Source of the DNA: Kibdelosporangium philippinense
Lineage (GTDB): Bacteria > Actinomycetota > Actinomycetes > Mycobacteriales > Pseudonocardiaceae
Length of the DNA stretch: 64,000 nt
Reading direction: 5' to 3'
Assembly (NCBI RefSeq): GCF_021390435.2
Contig: NZ_JAJVCN010000001.1
Span: 372,001 to 436,000 of the forward strand
Below the pieces are notes generated by a model, which was not told the DNA's origin, made no database searches, and was given only the letters and a program-made list of their open reading frames with translations. Numbering within the stretch: position 1 is the first letter of the stretch; every line of letters begins with the position of its first letter. Position numbers and translations under genes: made by a program. Positions 1 through 8,311 of the stretch are shown one piece after another.

Positions 1-117
1 TCCGCATACGTCCAGTTAAAACGTTGACGCCACGTCAAGGTCAAGGGGTTTTGTGGCTGCTGATCTTTGTCTCAAGGCACTAGTGTGATGGGCGTCCATG
101 CACCAACGGAGGTGCCC

Positions 118-564
118 ATGGGATTCTGGCGGCGGAAGGCCAGGGCAGGCGAGTCACGTGCCGAGCTGGCCGGCAGGCTGGCGGCCTTGATCGATCTGGT
201 CGACGAAGGCATCAGGGCCCAGCCGAACGCGGAAGAAGCCATCGCCGAGTGCTGCCGGGCCGGTGCACCGCCCGCGGACGTCGCGCGCCGAGGCGGCCGG
301 ATCGTCAGCGAATACGCCAGGCTGCACCAAGCTGCCGTTGATCTCGGCTGCGAACCGGGGTCACTGCGGGAACGCGTCGCGGAGTTGTTGCTCTACCACG
401 CGACCACGGTCGAGGATTGCCTCAAGCTCGCGTTTTCCAAGTTCTGGAGCCCCAACGCGCCTCGGCACGGCCACTCGCATTCGGGCCTCGGCGAGCACGC
501 TCGAACATTGCGTGAATGCCGTGTCGCGCTACAGATGTGGCTCGACGACGTGCGATCCGGTTGA
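118..564 (+). CDS. Hypothetical protein, 148 aa
   Basis: I do not recognise this protein. It is a soluble, mostly helical-looking 148-residue protein with no signal peptide or membrane segment. I chose the ATG at 118 because a GGAGG lies five bases upstream; an in-frame reading could begin earlier, at 67, but lacks such a site. Its 3' end overlaps the converging AraC-type gene by 36 bases. Codon use fits a genuine actinobacterial gene. No function can be assigned from sequence. Confidence 0.6.
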   Translation: MGFWRRKARAGESRAELAGRLAALIDLVDEGIRAQPNAEEAIAECCRAGAPPADVARRGGRIVSEYARLHQAAVDLGCEPGSLRERVAELLLYHATTVEDCLKLAFSKFWSPNAPRHGHSHSGLGEHARTLRECRVALQMWLDDVRSG

Positions 565-1443
565 CCGCCGGAACTTCGCTGGTGTCTGGCCGGTTGATTC
601 GCGGAAGGCCCGGCTGAACGCGGACTCGGACTTGTATCCGACCCGTCCGGCTACAGTGGCCACCGTGAGGTCAGTGGTGCTGAGCAGTTCCGCCGCCGTC
701 ATCAGGCGCACATGCGTGAGAAACGCACCGACCGTCATTCCGGTGGTGCGGGTGAAATGCCGGATGAAGGTCGCACGGGACATCGAAGCGGTCTCCGAGA
801 GCCGGGCGATCGGCCAGTCTTCGCCCGGTGCCGTCACGACTTCGTCGATCGCCGTGCGGATTCGCGGATCGTCCACTGCCGTCCACAGTGGAACAGAATG
901 GTCCGACTGGCGCAGCATCATCGCCAGCAGTGCGCTGGACAGCGCGCCGAGAATGACCGCGGTGCCCGCTCCGGATTCCCTGGCTTCCCTGCGCATGATC
1001 GTGGTCAGCATCGCCACGGAGTCGGAAGTGGACAGATTCACGTGCAGTGGATCCGGCAAGGTGCGGAACAGGATCGCGCCAGCACCGGAACCATAGGTGT
1101 AGCGACCACAGAACAGATCGATGACATCGTCTTCGGTGTGGCTGCTGCGGATAGTGTCGTACGACTCGCCTGCCGTCTCGACCGTCCCATGTAGACGGCC
1201 AGGTCCGTTGGTGCGGACCCGATGCCGCTCACCGTTCGGCACCACAAGCGCCTCGCCCGCTTTGAGGGCAAGCTGACCGCTTGGCAGGTCCACAGTGCAC
1301 TCGCCATCGAGCAGGACGTGGAACCATGCTTCGCCGTCGCCAGCGTCGGGAACGTCCATCACGGTCGTGCGGCCGAGCAGGCAGCGCTTGTCCACGCTCG
1401 CCGCGAGACGAGCGAGGCCGATGAGGCGGCTGACTGTATCCAT
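529..1443 (-). CDS. AraC-family regulator, RclR-like (redox sensing)
   Basis: A 304-aa transcription factor with an N-terminal cupin domain (about residues 20-90) and a C-terminal AraC double helix-turn-helix (about 200-300). From memory the N-terminus closely resembles E. coli RclR, the activator of the reactive-chlorine resistance genes: it begins MDTVSRL and has a cysteine at residue 21 in the context VDKRC. A second cysteine followed by glycine, at 112, matches the position of RclR Cys89. Those two cysteines are the redox switch in RclR. It is divergent from an RclA-like flavoprotein 75 bases away, as expected of a regulator-target pair. The reading frame stays open far upstream but that part is antisense to rclA. 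It probably activates the flavoprotein gene on oxidative or chlorine stress (inference). Confidence 0.8.
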   Translation of the reverse strand: MDTVSRLIGLARLAASVDKRCLLGRTTVMDVPDAGDGEAWFHVLLDGECTVDLPSGQLALKAGEALVVPNGERHRVRTNGPGRLHGTVETAGESYDTIRSSHTEDDVIDLFCGRYTYGSGAGAILFRTLPDPLHVNLSTSDSVAMLTTIMRREARESGAGTAVILGALSSALLAMMLRQSDHSVPLWTAVDDPRIRTAIDEVVTAPGEDWPIARLSETASMSRATFIRHFTRTTGMTVGAFLTHVRLMTAAELLSTTDLTVATVAGRVGYKSESAFSRAFRESTGQTPAKFRRSTGSHVVEPHL

Positions 1444-1483
1444 AGTGAGACGCTCGGGTTGAAAAGTGAGATGGAATAGCCTT

Positions 1484-1504
1484 GTCGGCTCAATTGTAGC
1501 CGAC
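1484..1504. promoter_or_regulatory. Inverted repeat in rclR/rclA divergent promoter
   Basis: A perfect 7-7-7 inverted repeat, GTCGGCT-caattgt-AGCCGAC, lies in the 75-base gap between the divergent AraC-type regulator and the RclA-like gene. Its position and symmetry make it the best candidate operator for the regulator. Binding is inferred, not shown. Confidence 0.5.
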
Positions 1505-1518
1505 TGAGATGTCTGATC

Positions 1519-2868
1519 ATGGACACTGACGTGCTCGTGATCGGATTCGGCAAGGGCGGCAAGACGGCGGCAGCGGCGTTGGGGCGCCGCCGCAGGCGGG
1601 TCGTGCTGGTCGAACAGTCCGACCAGATGTACGGCGGCACATGCCCGAACGTCGGCTGTGTCCCGACGAAAGCCCTCGTGCACCATTCGCGCAACCGTCG
1701 GCCGCTCGACTCGGCGCCGGAATGGTACGAGCACGCGGTCGGCGAGGTCCAGGCGTTGACGAGCACATTCCGGGCAGGCAACTACGACGCCCTCAACAAC
1801 GCCGACACGGTCACTGTGATCACCGGCAAGGCAAGGTTTGTCGACGCCCACACGGTCACGGTCGGCGGAGTCCCGATCACCGCGGAACACATCCTGATCA
1901 ACACCGGTTCCACACCGGTCATACCGGATATTCCTGGCCTTGCTGCCAGCAAGTACACCGTGACCAGCACGGAGCTCATTCACGAACCCAGCCTGCCGAA
2001 GCGGCTGGCGATCGTCGGCGGTGGCTACCTCGGCATCGAGTTCGCCTCGATCTACCGTCAGTTCGGCGCACAGGTGACCATGTTCGAGAGCCAGCCGAGG
2101 ATCCTGCGGCACGAGGACGACGACATCGCCGCTGTGGCCGAGTCGATCCTGGTCGGCGAAGGTATCGACATCATCGCTGGCGCATCGGTGCGGGAGATCC
2201 GCGACGCGACCGTTGTGTACGAAAAGGACGGTCAGGAGTTCACGACCGAAGCCGACGCGATTCTGGCAGCGGCCGGACGTGTCCCGGCGACGGAAGGCCT
2301 TGGCCTTGAAGCGGCAGGGGTTCGCGTCACCGAACGCGGTGCTGTTGTGGTAGACGAGTACCTTCGCACGAGCCAGCCGCATATTTTCGCGCTCGGCGAT
2401 GTGAACGGCGGTCCGCAGTTCACGTACATCTCCTTGGACGACAGTCGAATCGTGCTCGACCAACTCCTCGGTGATGGCAAACGGTCGACGGCCGACCGGG
2501 TCGCGATCCCGCATACGCTCTTCATGACGCCGCCGCTCGCGACCGTCGGCCTGACCGAGCGGGAAGCCCGTGCTGCCGGGTATCGGCTGAAGATCGCCAG
2601 ACAGCCCGTGGCCGAGATTGTCGCGATGCCTCGGGCCTATGTCGTCGAGGAGACGCGCGGCGTGATGAAGTTCGTGCTGGACGCGGACACTGACGAGGTC
2701 TTGGGCGCGGCGTTGCTGAGTGTGGACGCGCAGGAACTGATCAACACGGTCGCGCTGGCGATGCGCAACGGCGTACCGGCGAGCCAATTGCGGGATGCGG
2801 TTTACACGCACCCGAGTTCGACCGAGGCGTTCAACGAGGTGTTGTTCACGATCGTCCGGGAAGACTGA
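1519..2868 (+). CDS. rclA: RclA-like flavoprotein disulfide reductase family
   Basis: A 449-aa FAD/NAD(P)-dependent pyridine nucleotide-disulfide oxidoreductase. The N-terminal FAD motif is VIGFGKGGKT, the redox pair is GTCPNVGC (Cys42 and Cys47), the NAD-binding motif is IVGGGYLGIEF near residue 165, and the second FAD motif is near ALGDVNGG. The stretch QFTYISLDDSRIV and the DGKRSTADR run match E. coli RclA closely as I recall it. RclA is a copper(II) reductase that protects against hypochlorous acid. Mercuric reductase is the other relative, but there is no heavy-metal domain and no C-terminal cysteine pair. The gene is divergent from an RclR-like regulator. Its 3' end overlaps the converging hydrolase gene by 23 bases. 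Confidence 0.85.
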   Translation: MDTDVLVIGFGKGGKTAAAALGRRRRRVVLVEQSDQMYGGTCPNVGCVPTKALVHHSRNRRPLDSAPEWYEHAVGEVQALTSTFRAGNYDALNNADTVTVITGKARFVDAHTVTVGGVPITAEHILINTGSTPVIPDIPGLAASKYTVTSTELIHEPSLPKRLAIVGGGYLGIEFASIYRQFGAQVTMFESQPRILRHEDDDIAAVAESILVGEGIDIIAGASVREIRDATVVYEKDGQEFTTEADAILAAAGRVPATEGLGLEAAGVRVTERGAVVVDEYLRTSQPHIFALGDVNGGPQFTYISLDDSRIVLDQLLGDGKRSTADRVAIPHTLFMTPPLATVGLTEREARAAGYRLKIARQPVAEIVAMPRAYVVEETRGVMKFVLDADTDEVLGAALLSVDAQELINTVALAMRNGVPASQLRDAVYTHPSSTEAFNEVLFTIVRED

Positions 2869-3649
2869 GGAATTCCGCAGTGCGTGCGGTCCATGTCTGG
2901 ATCTCTGGCACCGATGACGCCACGTGCAGCTGCGATCCCGGGATCAGCTTGTGCAGTCGTTGTGCGGTGTCGACCGGGTGCAGGGGATCGGTTTCCCACG
3001 TCGTGATCAACGTCGGCATGCGGAGTTCCGCAATGAGCTCTTGCGGTGGCAGGTCGGACTGACCGATTCCCCGCAATACCGACGGCAGTAGGTCGTCGGG
3101 CACTTCGGGCGTCAGATCGAACTTGGGGTAATCCGCGAAGATCGGCAGCGGATCGGCGTCCGCCCATGCTTTACGCCACGCCGGTCCACCCATCCGTTCG
3201 ATCTCATCGGCGGTGTCGGAGTACCACTGTCGCGCCTGTTTCGGACCGTCTTCCCAGGCCACCGGCGGGATAATCAGCACGAGACTGCGGAAGCGTTCCG
3301 GTTCGATCACCGCGGCGTGCAGCGCCATCGCCGCGCCCAACGACGATCCAGCGAAGTCGATTGGCTCGTCGATTCCGGCTGCGTCCAGCACGCCGAGCAG
3401 GTCCAGTGCGACGTTGGCGAAGGTGTAGTCGGTTGTCAGCGGACGTCCGGTCGATTGGCCGTGGCCGCGTTGATCGAAGGTCAGCAGGCTGCGGCCGGCC
3501 GACAACGTGTCGAAGTCGAATAATTCCATGCGGCGCACGGCATCCCGGCTCAGGAAGACTCCGTGCGCGTAGCCGAGGGGTGTGCCGGTGCCGGTGTACT
3601 CGTAGGCGATTGTGGCGCCGTCTCGGGTGAAGTAACGGTCATCGGACAT
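2846..3649 (-). CDS. Alpha/beta hydrolase
   Basis: A 267-aa cytosolic alpha/beta hydrolase. The nucleophile elbow is GSSLG with Ser103 as the expected nucleophile, the oxyanion region is YAHG near residue 28, and the strand-turn FDQRGHGQS near 58 is typical of the family. The acid and histidine probably lie in WETDPLHP and the LHVASS region. The start has a strong GGGAGGAACC site upstream. An inverted repeat lies just upstream of the gene, so it is probably under a dedicated repressor. Substrate unknown; esterase, lactonase or haloperoxidase-like activities are all possible. Confidence 0.8.
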   Translation of the reverse strand: MSDDRYFTRDGATIAYEYTGTGTPLGYAHGVFLSRDAVRRMELFDFDTLSAGRSLLTFDQRGHGQSTGRPLTTDYTFANVALDLLGVLDAAGIDEPIDFAGSSLGAAMALHAAVIEPERFRSLVLIIPPVAWEDGPKQARQWYSDTADEIERMGGPAWRKAWADADPLPIFADYPKFDLTPEVPDDLLPSVLRGIGQSDLPPQELIAELRMPTLITTWETDPLHPVDTAQRLHKLIPGSQLHVASSVPEIQTWTARTAEFLSLPGRS

Positions 3650-3662
3650 CGGTTCCTCCCGT

Positions 3663-3683
3663 ATATACCCCGTACCGGTATAT
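3663..3683. promoter_or_regulatory. Operator-like inverted repeat upstream of hydrolase
   Basis: A perfect inverted repeat ATATACC-ccgtacc-GGTATAT with 7-base arms and a 7-base spacer, 14 bases upstream of the alpha/beta hydrolase start codon. The size and spacing suit a TetR/MarR-type dimer. No obvious cognate regulator gene is adjacent except the ArsR-type gene that diverges from it. Confidence 0.45.
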
Positions 3684-3881
3684 GAGCAACATACGGGTAG
3701 GGGGTACCGAGGTCAAGTGAGCGAACATCGGTCGAGGCTGGCCATCGCCATCGCTACCACGGCTTCCTTGTCGTGTCGCCACAAACATCCGATGATCATC
3801 ACGAGGTTTCAGGTATTCATGAAAGGTGATGCGGGCAAAGAGTTGATCATGGGATGGTTGCGGCGCGCGGCTACGCGATGA

Positions 3882-3922
3882 ATATCCACTTGGCGACAGC
3901 GAACTTGTCGCCAAGTGGATAT
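3882..3922. repeat. Perfect 17-bp inverted repeat (hairpin) upstream of ArsR-type gene
   Basis: The two 17-base arms at 3882-3898 and 3906-3922 (ATATCCACTTGGCGACA and its complement) are perfectly complementary around a 7-base loop. It lies in the divergent gap between the hydrolase and the ArsR-type regulator, about 80 bases before the regulator's GTG. There is no T tract, and it is at the 5' side of a gene, so it is more likely an operator or 5' leader structure than a terminator. Confidence 0.6.
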
Positions 3923-4004
3923 CCACGGCCAGGTGTCGATCGCTATCGTTTTCCTTGGCCGGCGCGGGGGATGCCGGTCAACAACTCGGTTTGCGGGGGG
4001 ACGA

Positions 4005-4994
4005 GTGCTGCGCATCCATTTCACGGCGGACGATCTGGCCCGGATTCGCGTCCGGGCCGAACCGCATCCGCTGTGGGAAGTGCTCTTGAGCATGCATTTG
4101 CTGCAGAGCGGTCACGGTTCGCTGATGTTCGACAACTGGCGCCGCCAGGCACGGTCGTCGATGCGGTCGTCAGCGACCGTGCTCGCGACATTGGCGCCGC
4201 CGAAGGGGTATTCACCGGATTTCCTGACGCCCACAGTGGACTCCGCTGACCTCGAAACAGCACTGGAAACCTTGCTCAGTACGGCCAAAACCGTGCTGCG
4301 TAGCGACATTGAGCTGCTGGCGGCCGAGACCCGGCTGCCGACGTGGGTCGTCGGCATCGCCGACGGCGACGCGAACGCGATGCGCCAGTTGGCGAACAGC
4401 ATCAGGCGTTATCACGAAGACGTTCTGCAGCCGCACTGGCAGACGATTCGCGCGCACGTCCGCGCCGACCGCAACAAGCGCGCGGAGCTGACCACAGACT
4501 GCGGGATCGAGAGCATGCTCACGATGTTGCATCCGACGATGAAGTGGCGGGCGCCGATTCTGGAGATCGACTACCCGGTCGAGCACGACATCTACCTGCA
4601 GGGCCGTGGCCTGACGCTGATGCCGTCGTTCTTCTGCTGGCAGAGCCCGGTCAGCCTGGCCGATCCGGAACGCCAGCCGATTCTCGTCTATCCCGTTGAG
4701 CGGGAACTCGGTTGGTGCGGACCGGTCGGCGGCAGCACACAGCGTTCCGCGCCACGGCCGGAGTCGTTGATCGCGCTGCTTGGCCGGACCAGGGCGAACG
4801 TGTTGCGCACGATCGCCGAAGCGCCGCGGGTCAACACTTCCGAGCTGGCCAAGGCGATCGGCATTTCCGTTGCGGGCGCGTCACAGCACGCCACTGTGTT
4901 GCGCGACGCCGGACTCGTGATCACCCATCGTGCAAACGGGGCCGCGGTACACAAATTGTCCTCGCGTGGCGCCAGCTTGCTGGCCGTGAGCTGA
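4005..4994 (+). CDS. ArsR-type winged-helix transcriptional regulator with N-terminal DUF5937-like domain
   Basis: A 329-aa regulator. The long N-terminal region (about 1-240) matches the uncharacterised domain found on many actinomycete ArsR-like proteins. The C-terminal part from about residue 255 (LIALLGRTRANVLRTIA, then SELAKAIGISVAGASQHATVL) is a winged helix of the ArsR type. No metal-binding cysteine motif is seen, so a small molecule or protein signal is more likely. I chose the GTG at 4005 because a purine-rich GGGGGG site precedes it; the frame is open back to 3915, but that would run through the perfect hairpin. Its 3' end overlaps the convergent AraC gene. Confidence 0.75.
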   Translation: MLRIHFTADDLARIRVRAEPHPLWEVLLSMHLLQSGHGSLMFDNWRRQARSSMRSSATVLATLAPPKGYSPDFLTPTVDSADLETALETLLSTAKTVLRSDIELLAAETRLPTWVVGIADGDANAMRQLANSIRRYHEDVLQPHWQTIRAHVRADRNKRAELTTDCGIESMLTMLHPTMKWRAPILEIDYPVEHDIYLQGRGLTLMPSFFCWQSPVSLADPERQPILVYPVERELGWCGPVGGSTQRSAPRPESLIALLGRTRANVLRTIAEAPRVNTSELAKAIGISVAGASQHATVLRDAGLVITHRANGAAVHKLSSRGASLLAVS

Positions 4995-5913
4995 CCGACG
5001 GACGGATTCACTGGGGGTGTGTCCGTAGGACTTGCGGTACAGCGCGGAGAACCGGCCGAGGTGCGTGAAGCCCCAGCGCATCGCCACCTCGGCCACGGTT
5101 CCACGTAGTGCCACGAGGTCCTGGTGCGCGCGGTCGAGGCGGACCCGCTGCAGGTACTCCAGTGGGCTCATCTCCAGCCGGGTCTTGAACAACCGCTGCA
5201 ACGATCGGACGCCGGTGTGCGCGGCGATGGCGATGTCGGCGATGGAGATCGGGTCGCCCGCCCGTTCCTCGCAGAACGCCATCGCCCGCCGCAGCACCGC
5301 GGGCAGGTCCATAGTGCCCGGTTCGGTCAGGTGATCGGTCAACGTGTGCGGCTGGCTGTCCAGCAGGCCTTGGACAAGCAGTTGCTCGAAATGCCCTGCG
5401 GCCAAGGGGGACTGGGCGAGCAGTCCGGCTCCGGCGCTCTCACCGAAGATCCGCGCGGCCGCCAGCCATGAGCCGGTCGCGGCGTGGTGCAAGTCGGCGT
5501 CGAAGTGGATTGGCGCCGCTGGAATATCGCCGAGTCGCTTGCCGAGCGCCTCATCGACCGCCGCACGGGCGATGCGCAGGATCAGCGTGTCGCTGTCCGC
5601 GCTCCACCGCATGTCCAGGCGCTGGCCCGGGCCGATCATGCTGTCCTCGGTCGCGACTTGGCGCCCGTCCACCCAGATGGTGCCGTGCCCGGTGAGCGGG
5701 ATATGGATGTTGTAGATGTCCGGCAGTTCGCCAGGCCGGATTTCGACGGTCGCGCCGTAACCGAGCGTGAACGCTGAGACCGGGCCGACGTGCGAGGTGA
5801 CGAACCGGCCGTTGAGTTCACGGTCCTCGATGACCCTCAGCCGGTGCGGGGCGACGTGGGGTGCTCACCACCTCGTGCACTTCCTCGACGTCTTGGCCTT
5901 CGAACAGGATCAT
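4881..5913 (-). pseudogene. AraC-family regulator with a 1-base frameshift
   Basis: An AraC-family regulator of the type with an N-terminal AraC_binding_2-like domain. The N-terminus is read from an ATG at 5913 (MILFEGQDVEEVHEVV). The rest, including the ligand domain and the double helix-turn-helix (about 5010-5330), is in another frame. The two frames join at a G run at 5858-5861: restoring one base there gives a continuous reading through STPHVAPHRLR. Without it the downstream frame meets a TGA at 5865-5867. Either a real inactivating deletion or a homopolymer sequencing error. The C-terminus runs 114 bases into the convergent ArsR-type gene, unusually far. Confidence 0.7.
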
Positions 5914-6396
5914 GGTCACCCCCAGTCGGTTTACGTATATCACCCGATAGGACCAGCGCCTAGTCGTGGGATCTTCGGCCGATTCCAACCGATAGTAAAT
6001 AGTCCTTACCGAGTTACCCACTTGTGACTGAATACGCCTAGTAGTCGAGTTTTACGGAAACGGCCGTAATGGCACTCCGCCAGCAGGGGCCGGAGACTGC
6101 GACAACTCACGTAACCGCCATGCCAGCCGTTGGGGAGTTGCCATCGGAACGGGGACAACGCGGTTTCTCGGAGACCGATCACGATTCCGATGAATGTGCC
6201 ATCGTCTGATGAACCGAAACCGTCGATTCCGGGCTCGCCGGGACCGCCGCCCACCCCTTACGGCGGTCACCGCGATCCACCTGGCAACCGAGCAGTTCAG
6301 CCAACCGGACGGTGTCACGGGCGTGCGGGCGGCGCACTGGTGTCCTGTGAACGACTCCGGCGCTATACGCGTGGCACCATTGACATCTAGGCAGGT
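5914..6396. other. Intergenic region without a convincing gene
   Basis: About 480 bases between the broken AraC gene and the gas vesicle genes. Short frames here look like antisense or chance reading and have no ribosome-binding sites. It should hold the promoters for both neighbours, including AT-rich stretches near 5930-6000, but I could not define a clear -35/-10 pair. Confidence 0.5.
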
Positions 6397-6690
6397 ATGT
6401 CCACTGTGGAGAATAGTTCGAGTTCACTCGCCGACGTCCTTGAACGGGTGCTGGACAAAGGCGTCGTCATCGTCGGGGACATCGCGGTCAACGTCGTCGA
6501 CATCGAACTGCTGACGCTGCGGGTACGTCTGTTCATCGCGTCCGCGTCCACCGCGAAGGAGCTGGGCATGGACTGGTGGACAGGCGATCCGTTCTTCGCG
6601 CCGCGAACCGTCCAGCCAATCGGCGAGCTTGAGCAACTGCGCGGCCGGGTCGCCGAGTTGGAGCGCGCGGCGGCGGAGGGTGCGGCGTGA
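6397..6690 (+). CDS. gvpJ: Gas vesicle structural protein, GvpA/GvpJ family
   Basis: A 97-aa member of the GvpA/GvpJ family (Pfam gas_vesicle). The core LADVLERVLDKGVVIVGDI followed by VNVVDIELLTLRVRLF and AKELGMDWW is the family signature. A C-terminal tail with the coiled-coil-like ELEQLRGRVAELERA distinguishes it from the short shell protein GvpA and fits GvpJ, a minor shell or nucleation protein. It overlaps gvpL by four bases (GTGA), so the two are translationally coupled. The order here matches the J-L-S-K end of actinomycete gas vesicle clusters. Confidence 0.8.
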   Translation: MSTVENSSSSLADVLERVLDKGVVIVGDIAVNVVDIELLTLRVRLFIASASTAKELGMDWWTGDPFFAPRTVQPIGELEQLRGRVAELERAAAEGAA

Positions 6691-7562
6691 GCGCTGAGAT
6701 CGACCTACTCGCCCGGCAACACGCGCCACAGGTTCTCGCCGAAGCCTTGCGGCTGGCCAGGTCCAAGGCGGTCGAAGTATTGTCCGAACGGCTCGTCAAC
6801 GCGATCATCGCCGAGGCGCTCAAGCCCTACCGGCCACCGCAGCTGGAAAGCGCCGACAAAGGCCTGTGCGTCTACGCGATCACCCGCGAGTGCGAGATCA
6901 AACTTCCGGCGCTGCGTACTGCCGTGTCGCCGAGGCTGATCGCCCATGATGGGGTTGGCGCCGTTGTGGCTGACGTGGACCTCGCGCAGTTCACCAATCT
7001 CGAAGCCGATCCTGTGGAGGACAGTGCGCTGGCGACGCTCGCTCGTGAACACGACGCCGTTGTGCGGGCTGTGTTCGAGCACGAACCCGTGCTGCCGTTG
7101 CGGTTCGGCACGGTCGTGACGGGTGAGCAGGCGGCGTTGGATCTGCTTCGGGAACGTCGGGAGGAGGCGTTGACCTGGCTCGATCGTGTCGCTGGGCATT
7201 GCGAGTGGGGTGTGCGGGTCGAGTCGCCTGTCCCTCCGGAGACTTCGTCCGAGGGCCTTTCTGGCACGGAATACCTGCGGCATCGGCAAAGCGCGCTTTC
7301 TCGTGACCAGGATCAGGCGAAAGCCGCGCAGTCGATGCACGACAAGCTCCAGCGGCAGGCCACCGACGCGGCTTGTCGTGAGCAGCGGCCGCATACCTTG
7401 CTCGATGCCGCGTACCTTGTGCCGCAGGACAACGAGACGTCGTTTCGGGACAGCGTGACTCGGCTTTCCGAGCCGCTGGAACGACTTGGTGCGACCGTGC
7501 ACACGACCGGGCCGTGGCCACCGTATTCGTTCACCCGGATCGAACTGGCGGTTCAACAGTGA
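6687..7562 (+). CDS. gvpL: Gas vesicle protein GvpL/GvpF family
   Basis: A 291-aa GvpL/GvpF family protein. The first 55 residues form a helical extension, then LCVYAITRE begins the family domain, RFGTVV near residue 140 is the conserved core, and the protein ends with the typical TGPWPPYSFTRI. GvpF/L proteins are accessory or chaperone-like factors in gas vesicle assembly. It is coupled to gvpJ upstream (GTGA) and to the gvpS remnant downstream (GTGA). Whether it still works is doubtful, because its downstream partners are truncated and no gvpA, gvpO or gvpG is in the window. Confidence 0.8.
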   Translation: MSAEIDLLARQHAPQVLAEALRLARSKAVEVLSERLVNAIIAEALKPYRPPQLESADKGLCVYAITRECEIKLPALRTAVSPRLIAHDGVGAVVADVDLAQFTNLEADPVEDSALATLAREHDAVVRAVFEHEPVLPLRFGTVVTGEQAALDLLRERREEALTWLDRVAGHCEWGVRVESPVPPETSSEGLSGTEYLRHRQSALSRDQDQAKAAQSMHDKLQRQATDAACREQRPHTLLDAAYLVPQDNETSFRDSVTRLSEPLERLGATVHTTGPWPPYSFTRIELAVQQ

Positions 7563-7660
7563 ACCAACCTTCCCTGGCGGACTTGCTCGACCGGATCGTC
7601 GGCGCGGGCGCGGTGATCACCGGTGACGTGATCATCTCGCTGGCCGGGATCGATGAGTGA
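7559..7660 (+). pseudogene. gvpS: gvpS remnant (GvpA-like, truncated at 33 codons)
   Basis: A GTG start overlaps the gvpL stop (GTGA), then comes LADLLDRIVGAGAVITGDVIISLAGID, the N-terminal half of a GvpA/GvpS-type protein, followed immediately by Glu and TGA. Family members run to 70 or more residues and continue with a second conserved helix that is missing here. The frame after the stop continues as GvpK without a shift, so a deletion has probably removed the end of gvpS and the beginning of gvpK. Confidence 0.7.
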
Positions 7661-8065
7661 CGCCGGATCCCAGCCGACGCGGGCCAAGGCCTCGGCAAGC
7701 TGGTGGTCGCCGCGCTCGAAGTCATCGCCGAGTTACTCGAACGTCAGGCCATCCGCCGAGTGGCCGCCGGTTCGCTGACCGACGACGACATCGAACGGCC
7801 GGGCCAGGCCCTGATGGCGGTGCGTGAACAGCTCGCTGAGCTCCGGTCGGTGCTCGGCGTGTGCGAGTATGTGCTCGCGTCGGTCGCGGATCTGGCCAGG
7901 GAGCCGGTCAGTTTACCGGGGACTGCGCGTCGGACCTTCTTGATTCCGTTGGCGGACGTGGAGAAAGCTCGTGCTCTTGTTGCCGGGCTTTCTGCCGAGT
8001 TCGTGGCGCCGTTACCCGCGTACAGTTTTCTTACACCTGTCGCCGCGTCGCGGTGGGGCTGGTAG
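7661..8065 (+). pseudogene. gvpK: gvpK remnant with aberrant C-terminus
   Basis: Directly after the gvpS stop, and in the same frame, the sequence reads GQGLGKLVVAALEVIAELL, then RQAIRRVAAGSLTDDDIE and ALMAVREQLAELRSVLG, the GvpK core. A proper start is missing; GTG at 7703 is the first in-frame candidate. After LRSVLG the protein does not end as GvpK does but runs another 68 residues, closing with PLPAYSFLTP, which resembles a GvpF/GvpL C-terminus. I read this as a deletion product joining pieces of three gas vesicle genes. Confidence 0.6.
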
Positions 8066-8137
8066 TTCTTTCGAAACCTGCTTTCGAGTCCGCTGTCACC
8101 CACAAGTCTCGCGGGTACGCGTTGTAGTGTCGGGTCC

Positions 8138-8160
8138 TTACCCGCGCTTCGCGTGGGTAA
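8138..8160. terminator. Hairpin after gas vesicle remnants
   Basis: Inverted repeat TTACCCGCG / CGTGGGTAA (one mismatch) with a five-base loop, about 70 bases after the gvpK remnant. It lacks a T tract. It may be a transcription terminator or an insulator before the PRC-barrel gene. Confidence 0.4.
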
Positions 8161-8311
8161 ACCACTCGCCTTGATGGTCGTGTTCTTGCTGAGGGTGTCC
8201 GTTTTCGTTGTGGTTCTTGGTTGCCGGGTGCCACTCGGTTTGCGGGCGTTGGGTACTCAGTGGACTGTGGACTTCCGAATGATGTCCTTTATAGACACGG
8301 AAGGTGAAGGC

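Noticed and set aside
1444..2811. Long minus-strand open frame upstream of the AraC-type regulator
   Set aside because: It is antisense to the clearly coding rclA-like gene and has the low-complexity, Arg-rich composition of a shadow frame.
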